Assembly: GCA_024654525.1 (NCBI GenBank)
Contig: JANLHI010000030.1
Location: 62,001-126,000 of the forward strand
From: Patescibacteria group bacterium
GTDB taxonomy: Bacteria; Patescibacteria; Paceibacteria; UBA6257; 2-01-FULL-56-20
Direction: 5' to 3'
Length of the DNA: 64,000 bases
This document shows positions 56,633-64,000 of the stretch, in pieces (position 1 is the first letter of the stretch; every line of letters begins with the position of its first letter). The position numbers were made by a program, and so were the translations under genes. The notes under the pieces were generated by a model, which did no database searches, was not told where the DNA came from, and saw only the letters and a list, made by a program, of their open reading frames with translations.

Positions 56633-58303
56633 ATGATGGGCGCGCAAAAACACTGTCGTATATGCAATACCGGATTTGAAATCGATTCTTCTGATCTTTC
56701 CTTTTATGAAAAAATGGGAGTACCTTCTCCGATGCTTTGTCCGATATGTCGTTTCCGCCGACGTGCCGTATTTCGCAATGAGCGGACCCTGTATAAGCAG
56801 GCATGCCGACTTTGTGGGGAATCCGCAATTACGATGTTTAATCCGAAAGAATCTCATATTGTGTATTGCAATGATTGTTGGTGGTCCGATAAATGGGATG
56901 CCCGAGAATATGCGCAAGGGTACGATGAAAGAAAACCATTTTTAGAACAATTAAATGAACTTGCAAAAAAAGTCCCGAAAGTGGCGACCTATTCGACTGC
57001 CGCACTTGGCCCCAATATCAACAGCGAATATTCGAACTTTGCCGGAGGTAATAAGGATTGCTATCTTTGTTTTAACTCGGGACCGCGGAATGAGAATTGC
57101 GGATATTCACGGGGAATGATCCAGTGCCGTGACACCTTTGATGTTTACTTTGCTCAAGAATCGGAACGTCTTTACGAAGGCGTGAATGTTCAAAAGAGTA
57201 CGGGAATTGCGTGGGGTCAAAATACCCTGGAATGCCTTGATTCGTGGTTTCTCTTGAACTGTGCAAGTCTTCAGAATTGCTTCGGATGTGTTAATTTAAG
57301 GCATAAATCCTTCTATTTTTTAAATGAGCCACTCTCTAAAGAAGAGTGGACTCGAAAAGTTGGAGAAATTGCGGGAAGCTATCGTAAACTGCAAGAATTC
57401 AAAAAAATATTCGAGACGCATGCGAAAGCATTCCCTCGTCGCGAAAATAGTAATTTAAAATCAGTAGACTGCACGGGGGATTATATTTTTGCATCGAAAA
57501 ATTGTCGGAACTCTTTTGAAGTGGCGAATGGAGAAGATCTTCGGTATGTATTTTCGATAAAATTCGCAAAAGATTGTTATGACATTATGGGACATGGAAG
57601 AAATTCGGAACTTCTTCTTGAAGGAGTGGGGGTGGGAGTTTGTCAGCGAATAATTACCGGATGGTTTGTCGAAAATTCACATGACGTAGAGTATTGCCTT
57701 GCGGTAAGAGGCAGTGAAGATTGTTTTGGATGTGTGGGACTGAAAAATGGAAAGTATTCTATTTTAAATAAGCAATATATCGAAGAAGAATATAAGGAAT
57801 TGCGGAACAAAATTATTGAAGAATTGAAGAAAGAAGGGGAGTATGGGCACTTTTTCCCGCCTTCTATGGCTTTTTTTGCCTATAACGAAACTGTTGGTCA
57901 AGACAATCTTCCTCTTTCAAAGGAAGATGCAATAATGCATGGATTTCGTTGGGAAGAGGACATCCCCACGATGAAAGGACGGGAGACTATGAAGTCAGAA
58001 CAGATTCCCGATCATATTAACGATGTACCGGATTCAATACTGCATGAAATCCTTGCATGTATTTCATGTGGAAGAAATTACCGTCTTATAAAGCCGGAGT
58101 TGGAAGTATACCGGCATGCATTGATTCCGATTCCACGCGAATGTTTCAATTGTAGGCATCTTGACAGACTTCGCCGAAGAGGATTGTTTGCGCTTTTCAA
58201 CAGAGAGTGCGCGAAGTGCACAAAAAATATTACAACAAATTATTCTCCCGACCGTCCGGAGACGGTGTATTGCGAGGGTTGTTATCAAAGTGAAGTAGTT
58301 TAA
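56633..58303 (+). CDS. Long Cys-rich zinc-ribbon protein, paralog 2
   Basis: A 556-aa protein with the same domain order as the gene at 52913: LCPICRFRRRAVFRNERTLY and CNDCWWSDKWD at the N-terminus, a Cys-repeat middle (NCASLQNCFGCVNLRHKSFY), NKQYIEEEYKELRNKI plus GHFFPPSMAFFAYNE, and C-terminal CISCGRNYRLIKPELEVYR, CFNCRHLDR and YCEGCYQSEVV. The middle has fewer cysteines than paralog 1. The two genes flank cutA and the aminopeptidase, suggesting an old duplication. Confidence 0.7.
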   Translation: MMGAQKHCRICNTGFEIDSSDLSFYEKMGVPSPMLCPICRFRRRAVFRNERTLYKQACRLCGESAITMFNPKESHIVYCNDCWWSDKWDAREYAQGYDERKPFLEQLNELAKKVPKVATYSTAALGPNINSEYSNFAGGNKDCYLCFNSGPRNENCGYSRGMIQCRDTFDVYFAQESERLYEGVNVQKSTGIAWGQNTLECLDSWFLLNCASLQNCFGCVNLRHKSFYFLNEPLSKEEWTRKVGEIAGSYRKLQEFKKIFETHAKAFPRRENSNLKSVDCTGDYIFASKNCRNSFEVANGEDLRYVFSIKFAKDCYDIMGHGRNSELLLEGVGVGVCQRIITGWFVENSHDVEYCLAVRGSEDCFGCVGLKNGKYSILNKQYIEEEYKELRNKIIEELKKEGEYGHFFPPSMAFFAYNETVGQDNLPLSKEDAIMHGFRWEEDIPTMKGRETMKSEQIPDHINDVPDSILHEILACISCGRNYRLIKPELEVYRHALIPIPRECFNCRHLDRLRRRGLFALFNRECAKCTKNITTNYSPDRPETVYCEGCYQSEVV

Positions 58304-58463
58304 AGAAACAAGCCGAAGTTCCGAGTATGTCGAGGGATGAAAATTGCTACCAAAACGAAGTTATCTAATCGTTATTGCGTGCTACAATAATTAAAGAAGA
58401 AAAAGTATCTAATGATAAAAGCATTGTCGCAGGCACCGCATTATTACGAAATATGATTTAATC

Positions 58464-59597
58464 ATGAAAAAAATTCGTGTGGTACTCACTGGTGGGGGAA
58501 GCGGGGGACATACTATCCCTCTTCTTGCAGTGGCGGAGGAATTACAGAAAATAGCAACGGAAAAAAAACTTGAGCTTCATGTAAATTATCTCGGACCCTA
58601 CGATGCGTTTACCGAGCTTGTTCGCGCAAGCGGAATCAAGACAAGTAGAATTGCCGCCGCAAAACTCAGAAGCTACTCCATTTTTCAAAATATTCTCGAC
58701 ATACCGAAATTCTTTGTGGGTATCATCCAAGCATTCTGGAGTTTGTTTTGGATTATGCCGAACGTTATTTTTTCAAAGGGGGGACCGGGTGCATTTCCGG
58801 TAGTTCTCGCAGGATGGTTTTACCGTATCCCGATACTCATCCATGATTCGGATGCTATTCCGGGTGTTACCAATATTCTTTCTTCGCGTTTTGCAAATCG
58901 TGTCGCGCTAGGGTTTGATCGTGCAAAGAACTATTTTGACGAAAAGAAGACTGCGGTTACGGGGAATCCAATACGTCCATGGATGATTGTCGATGTTCCG
59001 GATCAACGTAATGCAAAGCAGTCTCTCGGCTTCAAACCGGAACTTCCACTCACGCTTATATTAGGGGGGTCTCAGGGATCCCGACGTATCAATGAATTTA
59101 TTGTGACTCATCTCGCGCTCATAACCGAGGAAACTCAAATTTTACACCAAACGGGGGCGGGGAATGTCGCGGAAATTGAAACTCTTTCAAAAGCGGCGTT
59201 AGGAGAAGCATCATATCAGTCGACATACCGACTTGTGCCATATCTTGATAAAGATTTGAAATCCGCGCTTGCTGCCGCGGATTGCATTGTGATGCGTGCC
59301 GGTGCAAGTTCCATCAATGAGGCCGCGGCATTTGGAAAACCGGCGATTCTTATACCGCTTCCGGAGTCGGCACATGATCATCAGCGAGCAAATGCACTCG
59401 CATTTGAAAGAGCCGGGGGCGCTGTGATTCTTGAAGAAGAAAATCTTTTTATAGGCATATTCCTATCGGCGCTCAAAAAAATTTTACAAGATCACGATCA
59501 CTACGAAAAAATGGCGCAATCCGCACGTTCATTTTTCAAGCAAGGAGCGGCTGAAACTCTCGCAAGGGAAGTCTTTTTACTTGCAGGAATTCTCTAA
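58464..59597 (+). CDS. murG: MurG: UDP-GlcNAc-undecaprenoyl-PP-MurNAc-pentapeptide transferase
   Basis: A 377-aa GT28 glycosyltransferase making lipid II. VLTGGGSGGHTIPLLAVAEEL is the N-terminal loop, ILGGSQGSRRINEF the second G loop, and GASSINEAAAFGKPAILIPLPESAHDHQ the UDP-GlcNAc binding region. TATGAT ends exactly 7 nt before the ATG, so the mRNA should be leaderless. It indicates a peptidoglycan wall. Confidence 0.93.
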   Translation: MKKIRVVLTGGGSGGHTIPLLAVAEELQKIATEKKLELHVNYLGPYDAFTELVRASGIKTSRIAAAKLRSYSIFQNILDIPKFFVGIIQAFWSLFWIMPNVIFSKGGPGAFPVVLAGWFYRIPILIHDSDAIPGVTNILSSRFANRVALGFDRAKNYFDEKKTAVTGNPIRPWMIVDVPDQRNAKQSLGFKPELPLTLILGGSQGSRRINEFIVTHLALITEETQILHQTGAGNVAEIETLSKAALGEASYQSTYRLVPYLDKDLKSALAAADCIVMRAGASSINEAAAFGKPAILIPLPESAHDHQRANALAFERAGGAVILEEENLFIGIFLSALKKILQDHDHYEKMAQSARSFFKQGAAETLAREVFLLAGIL

Positions 59598-59644
59598 TCA
59601 AGGAAGCGTGGAAGCCTTTTAGAACCTGTGCTAGAATTGAGTCT

Positions 59645-61129
59645 ATGAGTAGCGCAATACTGGAAAAAGGCGTGCGCGTTCGTTTTGCCCCAAGTCCTAC
59701 CGGGCATTGGCACGTAGGAGGTGTCCGAACTGCTTTGTTTAACTGGCTTTTTGCCCGTTCTCAAGGGGGTTCATTTATTCTTCGTGTAGAAGATACCGAT
59801 AGAGAGCGCTCAAGTAAGGAGTATGAAATTGAGATGATTGAGATGATGCGATGGCTCGGTTTTGATTGGGATGAAGGACCTGATGGTGAATGGGTAGAAG
59901 GAAAATGGCAAGAGAGCTCACGAGGAGAATATGGTCCTTATCATCAAAATCAACGTACCGAAGCTTATAAAAAAAAATTAGAGGGTCTTATTGAGAATGG
60001 GAAGGCTTATTATTGTTATTGCGCGAAGGAGGATCTTGATGCAGAACGTCAGATGCTTCTTTCCCAAGGACTTCCTCCTAAATACGGGGGGCATTGTCGC
60101 GCGCTTCATTCGGCACCCCAGGGGAAAACTGCACAAGTCATACGCTTTAAAACTCCGGAAATTGAGATTGAGTTTAATGATCTTATTCGGGGTAGAGTTA
60201 AATTTAATGCGGAATTATTCGGTGATTTTGTAATCGCAAAAAGAGTGGGCGATCCTTTGTATAATTTTGCGGTAGTAGTGGACGATGATGCGATGCATAT
60301 CAGTCATGTCATTCGAGGAGAGGAACATCTTTCGAATACACCAAAGCAAATCCTCATACAACGTGCATTGAATCTCAAGGAACCGATATATGCGCATCTT
60401 CCTCTTATTCTCGCAAAGGATAGAAGCAAGCTTTCAAAAAGATATGCGGAAACGTCGCTTCTCGAATATCGAGAGAAGGGATTTCTTCCTGATGCGCTTC
60501 TCAACTTTCTCGCGCTTCTTGGGTGGCATCCCGCCGGAGATCGGGAAATATTTTCAATTAAAGATTTGGTAAAAGAATTTGATTTTTCACGTATTCAAAA
60601 ATCGGGAGCGATTTTTGATGAGGAAAAATTACTATGGCTGAATCGAGAACATATCAGAGGTCTTCCCGAGGAGGAACTTATAGAAAAAATTTCTCCTTTT
60701 TTGGTGAGAAAAAATTTAAATCCAGACAGAGAAAGGTTACGTGCCTTTGTTGCGCTTGAAAAGAACCGCATTAAAACACTCGCCGAATTCGTCGATAATG
60801 CTTGGTTTTTCTTTGTACTTCCTGAATATTCTCCAAGTCTTCTTGTATGGAAAAATTCATCGGTGCAAGAGACAAAAGAAACGCTTCAAAAAATTTTAGA
60901 GAGTTTTGAGGGGCTGCATAACGACTTGTTTAATAGAGAGGATATTCTAAACATGTTACAGCCGATTATAGATGAAAATGGGAAAGGAAATGTCTTATGG
61001 CCTTTGCGCGTCGCTCTTTCCGGACAAGAAACATCGCCGGACCCGTTGGATATCGCGGAGGCGCTTGGTGCATTTGAAACAAGGCATCGCGTCGCCGAAG
61101 CGATTAAGAAAATAATTACGCTTACATGA
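59645..61129 (+). CDS. gltX: Glutamyl-tRNA synthetase
   Basis: A 494-aa class Ib synthetase. VRFAPSPTGHWHVGGVRTALFNW holds the HIGH motif (HVGG), and DRSKLSKRYAETS the KMSKS loop. The anticodon-binding C-terminal domain is complete. TGC-TAGAAT ends 8 nt before the ATG (1-nt leader). It may be the non-discriminating type that also charges tRNA-Gln if gatCAB is present; this cannot be told here. Overlaps the next gene by 4 bp. Confidence 0.96.
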   Translation: MSSAILEKGVRVRFAPSPTGHWHVGGVRTALFNWLFARSQGGSFILRVEDTDRERSSKEYEIEMIEMMRWLGFDWDEGPDGEWVEGKWQESSRGEYGPYHQNQRTEAYKKKLEGLIENGKAYYCYCAKEDLDAERQMLLSQGLPPKYGGHCRALHSAPQGKTAQVIRFKTPEIEIEFNDLIRGRVKFNAELFGDFVIAKRVGDPLYNFAVVVDDDAMHISHVIRGEEHLSNTPKQILIQRALNLKEPIYAHLPLILAKDRSKLSKRYAETSLLEYREKGFLPDALLNFLALLGWHPAGDREIFSIKDLVKEFDFSRIQKSGAIFDEEKLLWLNREHIRGLPEEELIEKISPFLVRKNLNPDRERLRAFVALEKNRIKTLAEFVDNAWFFFVLPEYSPSLLVWKNSSVQETKETLQKILESFEGLHNDLFNREDILNMLQPIIDENGKGNVLWPLRVALSGQETSPDPLDIAEALGAFETRHRVAEAIKKIITLT

Positions 61130-62424
61130 TTCGTAAAAACACGGTAAAAATTTTTGCGTATATCGGGGTCGTGATACTGCTCTTCGGTATTATCACCATC
61201 ACGAGAGGGGAGGAAGAAATTCAAGATAAGACAGCCGCTTCTTCGATGGCACGAGAAGAGTTGGAAGAGAAGATTCAGGAACGTGCCAAAGAGCTTGAAG
61301 ACTTGCGCCCACGGCTTGAAGAAGCGCAACAACAACTGAGCACCACGCAGAATGAGAAGTCTTCCCTTCAACGCGATCTGAACAACATTCAAGGAAATAT
61401 CAACCAACTGAATTTGAGTTTACGCGCTGACGAGCTTACTGCTGACAAACTATCGCTTGAAATCAAGTCTTTAGAGCTTGATACGATTGATATTAAATCT
61501 TCAATTGAAACAAAGAGAGTGGCGATAGGTCAAATTTTAAACGAGATCATGCACGCTGACCAAAAAGGACTCGGGCTCCTTGCAACATTCCTCAGAAATA
61601 AGAGTCTTGCAGAGGGAGTGTTAGAAGCACAAACGCTTGCAAATTTTCAAGCGCAACTTGCGATTGATATTACAAATCTTCGTGCACTTAGCGATGATTA
61701 TGTGAAAATGAAAGAGGATGCGAGTAAAAAGCATTCGCAGGTGGTATATCATCAGGACAACTTGCAAAACAAAAAAATAATAATTCAGGATCAGAAATCT
61801 GAGAGAGAAATTCTTTTGAAAGTAACAAAAAATAAAGAGAGTGTATATCGAAATCAGCTTTCTGAACTTGAAAGCTTACAAGAGAAAATTGCCGATGAAA
61901 TCGAGGCGCTTGATGCGGTGTTGCGTACGAAAATCGATCCCGCAACTCTTCCACCGATTGTTGCCGGCGTTCTCGAATTTCCCGTAAATGTCGGGAGAAA
62001 TTTTATTACGCAGGGATATGGCTCTACGGATTTTGCAAAAGCAACATATCGTGGAAATTGGCATAATGGCATTGACATCGGATCGCCAATTGGCACTCCA
62101 ATACTCGCCGCAGAAGATGGGGAGGTTGTAGGTATCGGCGATCAGGATAAATATTGCCCGCGTGCCGCCTATGGAAAATTTCTTGTTATAAAGCATAATA
62201 ACAACCTCGTCACACTGTATGGGCATATGTCGCGGCACGCCGTAAAGAAAGGTGATACGGTAACGCGAGGGCAAGTTATTGGGTATATGGGAAGAACGGG
62301 ATGGGCAACGGGATCCCATCTTCACTTTGTTGTATTTGCCGGGCCCACCTACTATATGGGACTTACAAAGTCGTGCGGACCGATGCCTTATGGTGGAGAT
62401 TTGAATCCACTCGGATATCTCTAA
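61126..62424 (+). CDS. EnvC-like M23 peptidase with coiled coil
   Basis: A 432-aa envelope protein. An N-terminal membrane helix (IFAYIGVVILLFGIITI) is followed by long coiled-coil segments (about 45-130 and 185-270) and a C-terminal LytM/M23 domain with NWHNGIDIGSPIGTPI (zinc His, Asp) and GSHLHFVVF (catalytic and zinc His). It should cut peptidoglycan cross-bridges or activate amidases during division. Starts by ATGA overlap with gltX. Confidence 0.92.
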   Translation: MIRKNTVKIFAYIGVVILLFGIITITRGEEEIQDKTAASSMAREELEEKIQERAKELEDLRPRLEEAQQQLSTTQNEKSSLQRDLNNIQGNINQLNLSLRADELTADKLSLEIKSLELDTIDIKSSIETKRVAIGQILNEIMHADQKGLGLLATFLRNKSLAEGVLEAQTLANFQAQLAIDITNLRALSDDYVKMKEDASKKHSQVVYHQDNLQNKKIIIQDQKSEREILLKVTKNKESVYRNQLSELESLQEKIADEIEALDAVLRTKIDPATLPPIVAGVLEFPVNVGRNFITQGYGSTDFAKATYRGNWHNGIDIGSPIGTPILAAEDGEVVGIGDQDKYCPRAAYGKFLVIKHNNNLVTLYGHMSRHAVKKGDTVTRGQVIGYMGRTGWATGSHLHFVVFAGPTYYMGLTKSCGPMPYGGDLNPLGYL

Positions 62425-62427
62425 ATC

Positions 62428-62826
62428 ATGCGCATAATCGACGCAAAAAAACACATCGTGATAGGAGCGGCGCTTTTGGCAAATAGTATATTTTTTACGG
62501 GTATTTTTTATACATCGGCAGCACCACCACAAACAATTCCGCTGATTGATGGCGGCTCTCTTCAAAAATTGCCGGATCCTATCCGGAATTTTATTCAATC
62601 CGGCATTAATTTAAATAACTCCGTCTCGCAGTGGACTCCTCCTCTTGCGCTTTCCGGCAGGGGAGAGCGAATTAGCAATGCGGCCCAAGGTATTTTGAGA
62701 TCTGCGATTTCAGTGGTAATTACCGCTATCAGTTGGATTATTGTGGTGGCAACACAGGCAATAATGATTGTGGCGGGAATCACCATACACATCATTCATT
62801 GGATTATCGAAGCGGTACGATTGTGA
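62428..62826 (+). CDS. Small exported/membrane protein, unknown
   Basis: A 132-aa protein with an N-terminal signal or anchor (HIVIGAALLANSIFFTGIFY), a polar middle (PPQTIPLIDGGSLQKLPD) and a strongly hydrophobic C-terminus (AISVVITAISWIIVVATQAI). It follows the M23 peptidase gene by 3 nt, so it may help place that enzyme in the membrane. No family recognised. Confidence 0.65.
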   Translation: MRIIDAKKHIVIGAALLANSIFFTGIFYTSAAPPQTIPLIDGGSLQKLPDPIRNFIQSGINLNNSVSQWTPPLALSGRGERISNAAQGILRSAISVVITAISWIIVVATQAIMIVAGITIHIIHWIIEAVRL

Positions 62827-62839
62827 TAATTATTGATTT

Positions 62840-63517
62840 ATGGAAAAAGAAATTATTTTCGAGAATACGCGTTATGAACGAATTCCTATTCGGACGCACA
62901 AAATAAAATTCGGAGAATCGATTATATCGGTACTCGAAACGTATCTTCCGGCAATTGTTAAGCCGGGAGATTGGCTTGCAATCTCCGAAAAGCTAATCTC
63001 GGTTTCTCAGAATAACATCCGACATATTTCCACCGTACACGCGGGGATGCTTGCGCGTTTCATTGTGAAGGGAGTTAAAAAATATCCGAACGATGTCGGT
63101 TTTTCCCGCCCTGAAAAAATGCAGCTTGTTGTGGAATATGCAGGCGTCGTGAGAACTTTTTTTGCGATGAGTATAGGCGCTCTGGGAAAGCTTTTAGGTA
63201 TAAGGGGAGTCTTTTGGGTGCTTGTCGGATCTCGCGCGGGAGAAATAGACGGATTTAATCCCGATGCAATGGATCCGTATAAGGACCACGCCGTATTACC
63301 TCCGAAAAATCCTGAAAAAGTATGCGCCGACATAGAATCTCGGTTCAATATTCCCACAACAATTATCGACGGCAATAATATTAATGTAAAAATAATTTCA
63401 ATGAGCCCTAAAATGCCGGTCGATAAAAAAAATGCACGGCTGTTGTTATTGGATAATCCCATGGGTCAAGACGATGAGATGACACCATTCGTATTGGTAA
63501 GGAAGTTACAGGAATAA
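62840..63517 (+). CDS. CofE-like (F420-0:gamma-glutamyl ligase family) protein
   Basis: A 225-aa protein. RIPIRTHKIKFGESI is the N-terminal CofE motif, KPGDWLAISEKLISVSQN the Glu/nucleotide loop, and VGSRAGEIDGFNPDAM lies near the metal site. CofE adds gamma-linked Glu residues to F420 using GTP. No F420 synthesis genes are in the window, so it may add Glu to another molecule. 13 nt after the exported protein, so part of the same run of genes. Confidence 0.78.
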   Translation: MEKEIIFENTRYERIPIRTHKIKFGESIISVLETYLPAIVKPGDWLAISEKLISVSQNNIRHISTVHAGMLARFIVKGVKKYPNDVGFSRPEKMQLVVEYAGVVRTFFAMSIGALGKLLGIRGVFWVLVGSRAGEIDGFNPDAMDPYKDHAVLPPKNPEKVCADIESRFNIPTTIIDGNNINVKIISMSPKMPVDKKNARLLLLDNPMGQDDEMTPFVLVRKLQE

Positions 63518-63613
63518 GTGCCTACCTACCTGCGCGAATATATGTACTGTCGTGAAATCTACCTTGTGCGACAGATAGAATTATAAAATAACCCCGGTAA
63601 ACACTACCTCCCC

Positions 63614-64000
63614 ATGCTTCCCCTAGGACATATTGCGACAGGATACCTTGTCGGACGCATCGTATCTTTTTATGCGAACGCTCCTTCGGAATATGCGGAT
63701 TTATTTGTCTTTGGCGGAATTATTGCCGGTACAATACCCGATATCGATTTTATTCCTTTTTTTATCAAACATCGAGCTCTGAAGCTTGTCCGAGGTTCTT
63801 CTCATCGGAATTATATTACTCATACGCCTGTGTTATGGTTCATCCTTGGGCTATGTATCTATTTCTTGAATTATGACAGTCCTGTGCGTTATTTCGGTAT
63901 TATTCTTTGGTTAGGAACATGGAGTCATTTTCTCGGTGATTCTCTCGAGTATGGGATTCGCTGGCTGTGGCCTTTTACTAATACATACTATTCCGTTTAC
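63614..64000 (+). CDS. DUF457/YdjM-like membrane protein (partial, runs off the end)
   Basis: 129 codons from ATG 63614 without a stop. MLPLGHIATGYLVGRI, GTIPDIDFIPFFIKHRA, HRNYITHTPVLWFILG and SHFLGDSLEYGIRWLWPF carry the conserved His and Asp residues of the membrane-bound metal-dependent hydrolase-like DUF457 family. Several hydrophobic helices are visible. The 96-nt gap before it shows no SD. Confidence 0.8.
   Translation, partial: MLPLGHIATGYLVGRIVSFYANAPSEYADLFVFGGIIAGTIPDIDFIPFFIKHRALKLVRGSSHRNYITHTPVLWFILGLCIYFLNYDSPVRYFGIILWLGTWSHFLGDSLEYGIRWLWPFTNTYYSVY

Overview
The window looks like chromosomal DNA of a Patescibacteria (CPR) bacterium, most likely a parcubacterium. Gene content supports this: PaaX/Cas2-fold regulator, sigma-4/HARE-HTH protein, CofE-like ligase, a compact Uvr set, a GMN-less CorA, two long Cys-rich zinc-ribbon paralogs and a membrane protein + HEPN-like + TraG-like ATPase trio. 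Genes are tightly packed, often with 4-bp ATGA overlaps. The code is standard, since many genes end in TGA. Most first genes of operons lack a Shine-Dalgarno (SD) sequence and instead have a (often extended) -10 box ending about 6-10 nt before the start codon, which implies leaderless mRNAs.

Layout. 0-7.1 kb: nucleotide and DNA hygiene genes (two Nudix hydrolases, DinB, a MutY-like glycosylase, an MGMT/ATL protein, MsrB), a VIT1-type transporter and a 25-aa lysine-rich peptide. 7.2-18 kb: a 3D-domain protein, then a DNA repair block (nth, uvrB, uvrA, uvrC) with two toxin-antitoxin pairs (RelB/YafQ type and MntA/HepT). This block is riddled with short repeats, several of them in-frame insertions inside uvrA, uvrB, uvrC and the end of nth. 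It also holds a decayed class II ribonucleotide reductase tail, a candidate ~440-nt structured RNA with a duplicated domain, and a 6S-like RNA. 18.1-22.6 kb: tsaC, an FAD oxidase, a YfiH/laccase-domain protein, acylphosphatase and a PGI/PMI. 22.6-29.9 kb: an accessory-looking stretch of mostly monocistronic units with their own promoters, hairpin leaders and terminators. It contains unknown proteins, an Asp/Glu racemase, a class I glutamine amidotransferase-like hydrolase, a GCS2-like ligase and several tiny peptides.

29.9-34.4 kb: M20 peptidase and ychF, an ABC transporter, and a PaaX/Cas2-fold gene flanked by two related palindromes. 34.4-38.9 kb (minus strand): corA, cysS, dnaB, recR. 39-44.2 kb: the hrcA-grpE-dnaK-dnaJ heat-shock operon under a CIRCE-like operator, with a membrane protein gene between dnaK and dnaJ. 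Two tRNA-Lys genes follow. 44.9-51.6 kb: secD, secF, the sigma-4/HARE protein and the membrane/HEPN/ATPase trio. 52.2-58.3 kb: a Nudix protein, cutA, an M17 aminopeptidase and the two Cys-rich paralogs. 58.4-64 kb: murG, gltX, an M23 peptidase, a small exported protein, a CofE-like ligase and a DUF457-type membrane protein cut by the window end.

All functional calls come from reading translated sequence and motifs by eye. No database search or folding program was run.
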